Assembly: GCA_964510785.1 (NCBI GenBank)
Contig: CAZECM010000108.1
Coordinates: forward strand, 1-9,259
Reading direction: 5' to 3'
Origin: JAAYZM01 sp964510785
GTDB lineage: Bacteria > Actinomycetota > Actinomycetes > Actinomycetales > Cellulomonadaceae
DNA length: 9,259 bases
The notes under the pieces were generated by a model, which saw only the letters and a list, made by a program, of their open reading frames with translations, did not search any database and was not told the DNA's origin. How positions within the stretch are numbered: position 1 is the first letter of the stretch; each line of letters opens with the position of its first letter. Position numbers and translations under genes: made by a program. Shown here in pieces: positions 1 through 6,158 of this stretch.

Positions 1-298
1 GGGGCAGCGTGATCTTGTCACCGACGCCACCCGTCGAGTGCTTGTCCGCCGTCGGGCGGGACAGCGCGGAGAAGTCCATGCGCTCCCCGCTCGCGATCAT
101 CGCGGCCGTCCAGCGGGAGATCTCGGCGCGGTCCATGCCTCGCAGCAGGATCGCCATGTTGAGGGCGCTCATCTGCTCCTCTGCGACGGCGCCGCGCGTG
201 TACGCGTCGATGACCCAGTCGATCTGGGCGTCGCTCAGCCGGTGCCCGTCGCGCTTGGCGACGATGACGTCGACGGCGTCGAAGGCCTCGGTCGCCAC
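1..298 (-). CDS. deoA: Thymidine phosphorylase, N-terminal part (cut by left edge)
   Basis: The visible 99 codons match the start of pyrimidine-nucleoside/thymidine phosphorylase. This enzyme splits thymidine or deoxyuridine with phosphate into free base and 2-deoxyribose-1-phosphate in the cytosol. Seen: an N-terminal helical domain with FDAVDVIVAKRDG near residues 6-18, the AYTRGAVAEEQMSALNMAI stretch that follows, and the family signature SRPTADKHSTGGVGDK near the window edge, whose Lys-His-Ser-Thr-Gly-Gly run belongs to the phosphate-binding region. The start is taken as GTG at 298-296, two bases after the cdd stop codon. The ribosome site ahead of it is weak, so translation probably relies on coupling to cdd. 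The C-terminal two thirds lie outside the window. A preference for thymidine or for uridine cannot be decided from this part, but the family is clear. Confidence 0.93.
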   Translation of the reverse strand, partial: MATEAFDAVDVIVAKRDGHRLSDAQIDWVIDAYTRGAVAEEQMSALNMAILLRGMDRAEISRWTAAMIASGERMDFSALSRPTADKHSTGGVGDKITLP

Positions 299-300
299 GG

Positions 301-696
301 CTACACCCGTTCCACGAGGTCAGCGGGGCCGAAGGCGTCGGGGAGCACCTCGGCCATCGTCCTGAGCCCGCTCACGGTGTCGAGCACGAGGTCTGGGCCG
401 CCGTGCTCGAAGAGGAGCTGGCGACAGCGGCCGCACGGCATGAGCGTGTTGCCGTGGCCGTCGACGCACGTGAAGGCGACGAGCCGCCCACCGCCGCTCG
501 CGTGGAGCGCCGAGACGAGGCCGCACTCGGCGCACAGGCCCACGCCGTACGAGGCGTTCTCGACGTTGCAGCCCACCACGGTGCGCCCGTCGTCCACGAG
601 GGCGGCCACGCCCACGGGGAACTTCGAGTACGGGACGTAGGCCCGCGTCATGACCTCGCGCGCGGCGGCGCGCAGCGCCTCCCAGTCGATGTCCAT
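301..696 (-). CDS. cdd: Cytidine deaminase
   Basis: A 131-residue protein, the usual length of the homotetrameric zinc cytidine deaminase. It hydrolyses cytidine and deoxycytidine to uridine and deoxyuridine plus ammonia. Seen: the ribose-binding segment NVENASYG (residues 44-51, with Asn44 and Glu46), the catalytic CAE motif (Cys55 zinc ligand, Glu57 proton shuttle) and PCGRC (Cys88 and Cys91 zinc ligands). All key residues are intact. Three cysteine ligands identify the small tetrameric class rather than the dimeric E. coli type. The ATG is at 696-694. The candidate ribosome site AAGGAG (712-707) lies inside the last codons of nupQ, 10 nt upstream. The gene starts 7 bp after the nupQ stop and ends 2 bp before the deoA start. 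It is thus the middle step between nucleoside import and phosphorolysis. Confidence 0.97.
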   Translation of the reverse strand: MDIDWEALRAAAREVMTRAYVPYSKFPVGVAALVDDGRTVVGCNVENASYGVGLCAECGLVSALHASGGGRLVAFTCVDGHGNTLMPCGRCRQLLFEHGGPDLVLDTVSGLRTMAEVLPDAFGPADLVERV

Positions 697-703
697 CTCT
701 TGC

Positions 704-2002
704 TCACTCCTTCACATAGGCGATGCCGGACGCCGCGGGAGCCCGCGAGCGGCCCACGAGACCCGCGACGGCGAAGAGCGTCACGACGTACGGCAGCATC
801 AGCATGAACTGGCGCGGCACGGGCGACCCGACCACGCTCATGGCACCCTCGAGCGCCGAGGCGAAGCCGAACAGCAGGGCCGCGAGCGCCGCGCGCACGG
901 GGTCCCACTTGCCGAAGATCACGGCGGCGAGCGCGATGAAGCCCGCACCCGCCGTCATGCCCTTGTTGAAGGCCGACACGGACACGAGCGTGTAGTACGC
1001 CCCACCGAACCCGACGATCGCGCCGGCGATGAGCAGTGCACGGTAGCGCGTCCGTTCGACCTTGATCCCTACGGTGTCCGCGGCGAGAGGGTGCTCGCCG
1101 ACGGCGCGCAGCCGCAGCCCCCACCGCGTGCGGTACATCGCGAACCACACCGCCGGTACGGCGATGTACATGAGGTACACGATGATCGACTGGCGGAACA
1201 GCGCCGGGCCGAGGATGGGGATCTCCGAGAGCAGCGGGATGCGCACCGCGGAGAAGCGGACCGTCTGGTTGAACTCGGCGGACTGCGGCTGGAGCACCTG
1301 CGTGAACATGAAGCTCGTCAGCCCGAGCACGAGCACGTTGAGCACGACACCGACGATCACCTGGTTCACGCGGTACGTGATCGTGAAGAGACCGAGCACG
1401 AGCGCGACGAGGGCGCCGGCCAGGAGTGCCGCAAAGAGACCGGCCCACGGGTTCTTCGTCATCGTGCCGACCACCGCGGCCACGAACGCCGAGGCGAGGA
1501 GCTGCCCCTCGATCGCGATGTTGACGACACCGGCCCGCTCGCCGATCGCACCGCCGAGTGCCCCGAACAGGATCGGTACCGCGAGCAGCACCGAGGCGCT
1601 GATGAGTCGCACGACGGAGAAGTCGCTCACCGACCCCGCCCCACCCCACGAGAGGAAGCCCGTGAGGAACGCGAGCCCGAACACGATCCCGGCCAGCAGC
1701 GGCGTGCGCCGTTCGCGTGCGTAGAGCAACCACGAGCCCGCCGTCACCGCCACGAGCAGCGCGAGGCACACCCAGGCGACGGGCATCGCGGGCACCGAGA
1801 TCGACGGGATCACGATGAGGTCGGTCTCCGCGGAGAAGCGGAACTTGGTCTCGCCCTCGCGGGAGGCGAGCAGCAGGATGAGCCCGAGCACCACCGTCAT
1901 GAAGGTGAAGACGACCGGGAACTTCTTGCTCGTGACGGTGACGTGCCTCAGGGTCGACGAGACGGGCGCGTCGTCGGGGACGACCACTGCGAGGGCGCTC
2001 AT
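704..2002 (-). CDS. nupQ: Nucleoside ABC transporter permease, NupQ type
   Basis: A 432-residue integral membrane protein of the branched-chain permease superfamily (BPD_transp_2), the second permease of a BMP-type nucleoside importer. Seen: the family core motif GERAGVVNIAIEGQ (residues 154-167), many hydrophobic segments, and the cytoplasmic loop with RWGLRLRAVGEHP that is expected to contact the ATPase. B. subtilis NupQ/YufQ is about 320 residues from memory. The extra length here is about 115 residues at the N-terminus and includes hydrophobic segments near 29-46, 75-94 and 102-119. The ATG (2002-2000) overlaps the nupP stop as ATGA and has a near-perfect ribosome site, AAGGAGGTG, 7 nt upstream of it from the GGAGG core. 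This supports the start although the frame stays open far upstream. Substrate class is inferred from family and from the cdd/deoA neighbours. Confidence 0.9.
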   Translation of the reverse strand: MSALAVVVPDDAPVSSTLRHVTVTSKKFPVVFTFMTVVLGLILLLASREGETKFRFSAETDLIVIPSISVPAMPVAWVCLALLVAVTAGSWLLYARERRTPLLAGIVFGLAFLTGFLSWGGAGSVSDFSVVRLISASVLLAVPILFGALGGAIGERAGVVNIAIEGQLLASAFVAAVVGTMTKNPWAGLFAALLAGALVALVLGLFTITYRVNQVIVGVVLNVLVLGLTSFMFTQVLQPQSAEFNQTVRFSAVRIPLLSEIPILGPALFRQSIIVYLMYIAVPAVWFAMYRTRWGLRLRAVGEHPLAADTVGIKVERTRYRALLIAGAIVGFGGAYYTLVSVSAFNKGMTAGAGFIALAAVIFGKWDPVRAALAALLFGFASALEGAMSVVGSPVPRQFMLMLPYVVTLFAVAGLVGRSRAPAASGIAYVKE

Positions 2003-3300
2003 GCCGCCACCTCCTTCGCGGGCTGGCTTGCCTTGCTCCGCGGCGTGGACCCGGGCTTGGGCAGCCGGAAGATCGCGCGCACGAGCGGCGGCGCCGCGAT
2101 GAACAGGACGATGAGCGACTGGATGACCGTGACGATCTCGATCGGGATGCCCTCGGCCGCCTGCATCGTCGCGCCGCCGGCCCGGAAGCCGCCGAAGAGG
2201 ATCGCCGCACCGAGCACACCGATCGGGGACGACCTGCCGAGCAGCGCCACCGTGATCGCGTCGAAGCCCATCCCGGCGTCGACGTCGGTCGAGAACCCGG
2301 TGGTCGAGGTGCCGAGCACCTGCGTGACCCCCGCGAGCCCGACGAGGGCGCCGGAGACGAGCATGACCCAGACCGTGGTGCGCGAGACGTCGATGCCCGC
2401 GACGCGCGCCGCGTGCGGGTTCTCGCCGACGGCGCGGAACGTGAAGCCGAGCCGGGAACGCTCCATGAGCCACCACGTGACCGCGACGGCCGCGAGCGCG
2501 AAGACGAACCCGAGGTGCACGTGGTAGCCGCTGCCGAACAGCTTGGGCATCTGCGCGCTCGCCAGCATGGGTGGCGTCTTGGGGTTCGCCGAGCCCGGCG
2601 CCTGCAGGAGCCCGGGCGTCGCGAGCAGGAAGAACAGCACGTAGTACGCGGTGTGGTTGAGCATGATCGTCGTGATGACCTCGTGGGCGCCCGTGAGCGC
2701 CTTGAGGAGACCGGCGATGCCCGCCCACAGCGCGCCGGACAGGATGCCGATCACCATCGCGAGGAGCATGTGCAGCGGCCAGGGCAGCTGCAGCGCGAAG
2801 CCGATCCACCCGGCACCGATCGCCGCGAAGATCATCTGGCCCTGGCCACCGATGTTGAACAGGCCGGCGCGGAAGCCGACGGCGAGGCCGAGCCCCGAGC
2901 CGATGAGCGGCGTCGCGTAGTTGAGCGAGACCATGAGCGGCTTGATGCCGTCGGCGAACGAGTCCGCCCGGTAGTTCCACACGGCACCGCGGAAGAGGGC
3001 CGCGTAAGCGTCGGAGACGGCGGCACCGGCCGCCGAGAGCATGTCGCCGGGCCGGGCGAAGAGGTAGGCCGATGCCGCGCGCACGTTCTCGTCGGTCGCG
3101 ACGATCATGATCGCGCCGGCGATGATCGCGAGCACCACGGCGCCGACCGACACGCCCCACGAGCCACCGACGATCTCGCGGAAGGCGACGGACCAGCGGT
3201 TCTCGGGCTGCTCGACGTGCTTCGTCGCCGCGCCCTGCGCCGGCGCGTCCGCGGACGGCGAGTCGGCGGGGACGGCGGGTCGTTCCTCGGAGTCGCTCAT
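1999..3300 (-). CDS. nupP: Nucleoside ABC transporter permease, NupP type
   Basis: A 433-residue membrane protein, the first permease of the BMP-type nucleoside importer, pairing with NupQ. Seen: a hydrophilic N-terminal tail of about 35 residues rich in Asp, Glu, Ala and Pro; a first membrane segment near 48-68; a periplasmic-side stretch near 70-120; then a hydrophobic core with the motif AGLFNIGGQGQM (145-156), the counterpart of the NupQ GVVNIAIEGQ motif. The loop with RLGFTFRAVGENPHAA is the likely ATPase contact. The ATG at 3300-3298 overlaps the nupO stop as ATGA, with GAGG 5 nt upstream of the start. The frame runs on upstream to 3546 inside nupO, but that part reads as an Arg-rich shadow of the ATPase gene, so the ATG at 3300 is preferred. 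The C-terminus is basic (PRSKASQPAK). Confidence 0.92.
   Translation of the reverse strand: MSDSEERPAVPADSPSADAPAQGAATKHVEQPENRWSVAFREIVGGSWGVSVGAVVLAIIAGAIMIVATDENVRAASAYLFARPGDMLSAAGAAVSDAYAALFRGAVWNYRADSFADGIKPLMVSLNYATPLIGSGLGLAVGFRAGLFNIGGQGQMIFAAIGAGWIGFALQLPWPLHMLLAMVIGILSGALWAGIAGLLKALTGAHEVITTIMLNHTAYYVLFFLLATPGLLQAPGSANPKTPPMLASAQMPKLFGSGYHVHLGFVFALAAVAVTWWLMERSRLGFTFRAVGENPHAARVAGIDVSRTTVWVMLVSGALVGLAGVTQVLGTSTTGFSTDVDAGMGFDAITVALLGRSSPIGVLGAAILFGGFRAGGATMQAAEGIPIEIVTVIQSLIVLFIAAPPLVRAIFRLPKPGSTPRSKASQPAKEVAA
2003..2016 (-). promoter_or_regulatory. Strong ribosome binding site that fixes the nupQ start
   Basis: Minus strand AAGGAGGTG at 2016-2008 matches the 16S rRNA 3' end over nine bases, with seven bases between GGAGG and the ATG at 2002. 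It lies within the last codons of nupP. The strength suggests that nupQ is translated by new initiation as well as by coupling, keeping the two permeases in balance. It also rules out the upstream starts allowed by the long open frame. Confidence 0.8.
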
Positions 3301-4814
3301 GCGGCCTCGCTCCCCTCGGGGACGATGCCGGCCATCATGAGACCGAGCACGTCGCGCGGGGTCGACGCGGGGACGATGCCCACGATCCGACCCCGGTACA
3401 TGACGAGGATGCGGTCGCCGATGGCGAGCGCCTCGTCGAGCTCGGTCGCGACCACGACGACGGGCACCCCCGCGTCGCGCGTCGCGATGATCCGTCGGTG
3501 GATGAACTCGATCGAGCCGACGTCGACGCCGCGCGTGGGCTGGCACGCGACGAGGAGCCGCAGGTCGCGGGACAGCTCGCGCGCGAGGACGACCTTCTGC
3601 TGGTTGCCCCCGGACAGTCGGCCCGCCGGGGAGTCGATGCTCTGCGTGCGGATGTCGAACTCCTCGACCGTGGCGCGCGCGAACTCGTCGCGCGTGCGGA
3701 GCTGGAGGGAGCCCGCCTTCACGAACGGCGGCCCGTAGATCCGGTCGAGGACGAGGTTCTCGGCGACCGTGAAGGTACCGACGAGCCCGTCGACGCCGCG
3801 GTCCTCCGGGACGAAGCCGATGCCCTGGGCGATGAACTCGCGCACGGACCTGCCCACGAGCTCGCTCCCGTCGAGCGCAATCGATCCCGACGACGGCGTC
3901 ACGAGGCCGAGGAGCGCGTCAGCGAGCTCCGTCTGGCCGTTGCCCTGCACGCCCGCGACGACGAGCACCTCGCCGCCCCGCACGGTGAAGCTCACGTCGT
4001 CGACGAGGACGAGCCCGTCCGGGTCGACGATCTCGAGGTCCTTGACCTCGAGCGTCGCGTCGCTGTAGGTCGGGGCGTCCTTGGCGACCGTGAGCTCGAC
4101 CGAGCGGCCGACCATGAGGGAGGCGAGCTCGGCGTCGCTCGATCCGGCCGCGGCCTCGCCGACGACGGCGCCGCGGCGCACGACCGTGATCCGGTCGGCG
4201 ACCTCGCGGACCTCGCGCAGCTTGTGGGTGATGAAGACGATGGCGGTGCCCTCGGACCTGAGCTGGCGCATGATCCCCATGAGCTCGTCCGTCTCTTGCG
4301 GCGTGAGCACCGCGGTGGGTTCGTCGAAGATCAGGACCTGCGCCTCGCGCGAGAGCGCCTTGATGATCTCGACGCGCTGCTGCACGCCCACGGGCAGGTC
4401 CTCGACGATCGCGTCGGGGTCCACGTGGAAGCCGAAGCGCTCGGCGATCTCGACGACCTTGGTCCGGGCGGCCTCGAGGTCGAGGCGACCACCGCCCCGG
4501 GTCGGCTCGTGCCCGAGCATCACGTTCTCCGCGACCGTGAACACGGGCACGAGCATGAAGTGCTGGTGCACCATGCCGATGCCGGCGGCCATCGCGTCCC
4601 CGGGGCCGGCGAAGTGCACGACCTCGTCGTCGAGGAGGACCTCGCCCTCGTCCGCGGAGTACAAGCCGTACAGGACGTTCATGAGGGTGGACTTGCCCGC
4701 GCCGTTCTCGCCGAGCAGGCAGTGGATCTCGCCCGGTTCGACGACCAGGTCGATGTGGTCGTTGGCCACGAGCGCACCGAAGCGCTTGGTGATGCCACGG
4801 AGCTCGAGCTTCAT
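3297..4814 (-). CDS. nupO: Nucleoside ABC transporter ATPase (two fused ATPase domains)
   Basis: A 505-residue protein with two ABC domains in one chain, as in RbsA and NupO/YufO, energising NupP-NupQ. Domain 1 has Walker A GENGAGKST (35-43), Q-loop Gln84, a non-canonical signature LPVGVQQR (140-147), Walker B with FDEPTA (Asp164, Glu165) and switch His197. Domain 2 has a degraded Walker A, GVQGNGQTE (288-296), with Gln294 where Lys is expected. It has a good signature LSGGNQQK (400-407) and a Walker B region CQPTRGVD in which Gln425 replaces the catalytic Glu. One composite site (domain 1 Walker A with domain 2 signature) should hydrolyse ATP, and the other looks inactive. I recall this asymmetry as normal in this family. 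The start is ATG at 4814-4812, with AAGGAG (4826-4821) six bases upstream. The gene ends by a 4-bp overlap with nupP. Confidence 0.95.
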   Translation of the reverse strand: MKLELRGITKRFGALVANDHIDLVVEPGEIHCLLGENGAGKSTLMNVLYGLYSADEGEVLLDDEVVHFAGPGDAMAAGIGMVHQHFMLVPVFTVAENVMLGHEPTRGGGRLDLEAARTKVVEIAERFGFHVDPDAIVEDLPVGVQQRVEIIKALSREAQVLIFDEPTAVLTPQETDELMGIMRQLRSEGTAIVFITHKLREVREVADRITVVRRGAVVGEAAAGSSDAELASLMVGRSVELTVAKDAPTYSDATLEVKDLEIVDPDGLVLVDDVSFTVRGGEVLVVAGVQGNGQTELADALLGLVTPSSGSIALDGSELVGRSVREFIAQGIGFVPEDRGVDGLVGTFTVAENLVLDRIYGPPFVKAGSLQLRTRDEFARATVEEFDIRTQSIDSPAGRLSGGNQQKVVLARELSRDLRLLVACQPTRGVDVGSIEFIHRRIIATRDAGVPVVVVATELDEALAIGDRILVMYRGRIVGIVPASTPRDVLGLMMAGIVPEGSEAA

Positions 4815-4850
4815 GGGCCGCTCCTTCGCGGTGGGGTCTGTTTGGCATGA

Positions 4851-4885
4851 CGCTCCCCGGGGAGAAGAGCCCTCCCCGGGGAGCG
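4851..4885 (-). terminator. Perfect hairpin between bmpA and nupO (partial terminator or mRNA stabiliser)
   Basis: CGCTCCCCGGGGAG (4851-4864) and CTCCCCGGGGAGCG (4872-4885) are exact inverted repeats: a 14-bp GC-rich stem with a 7-nt loop. The stem begins 10 nt after the bmpA stop codon and ends 36 nt before the nupO ATG. On the transcript the following bases (UCAUGCCAAACAG) contain no U run, so it is not a classical intrinsic terminator, although actinobacterial terminators often lack U runs. The position is typical of elements that let a binding protein gene be expressed more than the downstream transporter genes. Each arm also contains the 12-bp palindrome CTCCCCGGGGAG, so a protein-binding role in DNA cannot be excluded. 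No separate nupO promoter is visible in the gap. Confidence 0.75.
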
Positions 4886-4895
4886 TACCGACCTG

Positions 4896-6032
4896 CTAGC
4901 TCAGGTACGAGGTGACCGTCACCGCACCGGAGATGATGTCCGCCTGGAGCTGCTCGACCTCGGCGACGAGCGCCGCGTCGACCTTGCTCTCGAAGTTGTG
5001 CAGCGGGGCGATGCCCACACCACCGTTCTCGAGCGTGCCGATGTACGGCGTCGGGTCGAAGTTGCCCTGCGCGGAGGCCATGACGGCGTCGTACACCGAG
5101 ACGTCCATCTGCTTGAGGATCGACGTGAGCACGATGTCGGCCGTGTTCGGGTCGGTGACGAAGAAGTCCGCGTCGACGCCGATCAGGGCGATGTCACGGC
5201 CGGAGTCCTCGATCGACGCCATCGCCGACTGGTAGATCGGACCACCGACGGGGAGGATGACGTCCACGCCCTGGTCAATGATGCCGTCAGCGACGTTGCG
5301 GGCGTCCTGGTTGGCCTCGAAGCCACCGGTGAAGGAGCCCTGGTCGCCGCCCTCGAAGCCGATGACCTGGACGTCGGCACCCTTGACCTCGTTGTAGTGC
5401 TCGACGCCCTGCTTGAAGCCGTCCATGAAGATCGTCACGGTCGGGAAGGGCATGCCGCCGAAGGTGCCGACCTTGCCGGCCTCGGAGAAGCCGGCGGCGA
5501 GGTAGCCGGCGAGGAACGCCGCCTGGGCCGTGTCGTAGAGCAGCGGCTTGATGTTCTCGGCGTCCTTCGTGCCGTCGAAGTCGGTGTCCGCGGCGTCGTC
5601 GACGAGCACGTACTCGAGGTCGGGGTTCGCGTTCGCGGACTCGACCGTCGCGCCCGCGAGAGCGAAGCCCACCGACGTGATGAGCGTGCAGTCGGTCGCG
5701 ACGAGCGACTCGAGGTTGTTCTTGAAGTCCGCGTCCGAGTTGGACTGCACCTCACCGAACTCGACACCCAGCTCGTTCGCGGCCTTGACGAGGCCCTCGT
5801 AGGACAGCTGGTTGAAGCTCTTGTCGTCGAAACCGCCGGCGTCGGACACGATGCACGGCCGGAAGCCGTCGATCGCCGCGGACGGCGGTTCCGTGGTCTC
5901 CGTCTCGGTGGGCGCCTCCGACTCGGTCTCCGTCGGGGTCGTGGCGGGAGTCTCGTCCGGGGGGGCCGCACATGCCGCGAGGGTGAGCACGGCGGCGGCA
6001 CCGATGGCCGCGAGGCGCAACTTTGTCTTCAC
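4896..6032 (-). CDS. bmpA: BMP-family nucleoside-binding lipoprotein
   Basis: A 378-residue substrate-binding protein of the basic membrane protein (BMP/PnrA/NupN) family, which captures nucleosides outside the membrane and delivers them to NupP-NupQ. Seen: a lipoprotein signal peptide with basic start KTKLR, a hydrophobic core, and lipobox LAAC with lipidated Cys21. A flexible Thr/Glu/Pro-rich linker follows (about 24-50). The mature domain opens with the family motif SDAGGFDDKSFNQLSYEG (63-80), followed by ITSVGFALAGA and GVDADFF. Two cysteines remain after processing, Cys60 and Cys115, possibly a disulfide. The start is GTG at 6032-6030, with AGGAG (6043-6039) six bases upstream. It is the first gene of the operon and is separated from nupO by a strong hairpin. 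Nucleoside as ligand follows from family and neighbours; which nucleosides is not readable. Confidence 0.93.
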   Translation of the reverse strand: MKTKLRLAAIGAAAVLTLAACAAPPDETPATTPTETESEAPTETETTEPPSAAIDGFRPCIVSDAGGFDDKSFNQLSYEGLVKAANELGVEFGEVQSNSDADFKNNLESLVATDCTLITSVGFALAGATVESANANPDLEYVLVDDAADTDFDGTKDAENIKPLLYDTAQAAFLAGYLAAGFSEAGKVGTFGGMPFPTVTIFMDGFKQGVEHYNEVKGADVQVIGFEGGDQGSFTGGFEANQDARNVADGIIDQGVDVILPVGGPIYQSAMASIEDSGRDIALIGVDADFFVTDPNTADIVLTSILKQMDVSVYDAVMASAQGNFDPTPYIGTLENGGVGIAPLHNFESKVDAALVAEVEQLQADIISGAVTVTSYLS

Positions 6033-6085
6033 GTTGTTCTCCTGTGGTCGGAGGGCCCGCGTGGTGACCGGTCCCTTCGAGTCAA

Positions 6086-6091
6086 ACCCTA
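6086..6091 (-). promoter_or_regulatory. Candidate -10 element for the bmpA operon
   Basis: The minus strand carries TAGGGT at 6091-6086, fitting the actinobacterial TANNNT pattern. It would start transcription near 6079 and give a leader of about 47 nt ahead of the GTG with its AGGAG site. No convincing -35 hexamer lies 16-18 bp upstream. The 110-bp gap is the only place where an operon promoter is expected. A second possibility, TAGTAA at 6119-6114, is also without a good -35. The leader is too short for a known purine riboswitch and none is seen. Confidence 0.3.
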
Positions 6092-6135
6092 GTCCGACGC
6101 GTGAGACCCCGTGTTACTACTCCGTAGGTCTGAGG

Positions 6136-6158
6136 CGTTCCGTTACCCAATCGGAACG
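6136..6158. repeat. 7-bp inverted repeat over the amidohydrolase stop codon
   Basis: CGTTCCG (6136-6142) and CGGAACG (6152-6158) are exact inverted repeats with a 9-bp spacer, and the TAA stop of the amidohydrolase (6145-6143) is in the spacer. No U run follows on the minus strand. It could be a weak terminator for the manC-amidohydrolase unit, or an operator about 45 bp upstream of the candidate bmpA -10. A 7-bp repeat in GC-rich DNA can also arise by chance. Confidence 0.4.

Noticed and set aside
648..2527. Very long open frames of more than 500 codons opposite to or out of frame with nupQ and nupP
   Set aside because: Their products are repetitive Arg/His/Glu/Ala-rich sequences with no domain, as expected for third-position GC bias on shadow frames, and the real frames there encode clear permeases.
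3498..4850. Plus-strand open frame of 450 codons opposite nupO
   Set aside because: Low-complexity Asp/Glu/Arg/Leu composition and no recognisable motif; the minus strand encodes a complete ABC ATPase.
6066..6073. 8-bp palindrome GACCGGTC in the presumed bmpA leader
   Set aside because: Short, does not extend with symmetry, and easily expected by chance in this base composition.
4998..6092. Plus-strand open frame of 364 codons opposite bmpA
   Set aside because: Composition is Val/Asp/Arg/Gly-rich without a family signature; it mirrors the codon bias of bmpA.
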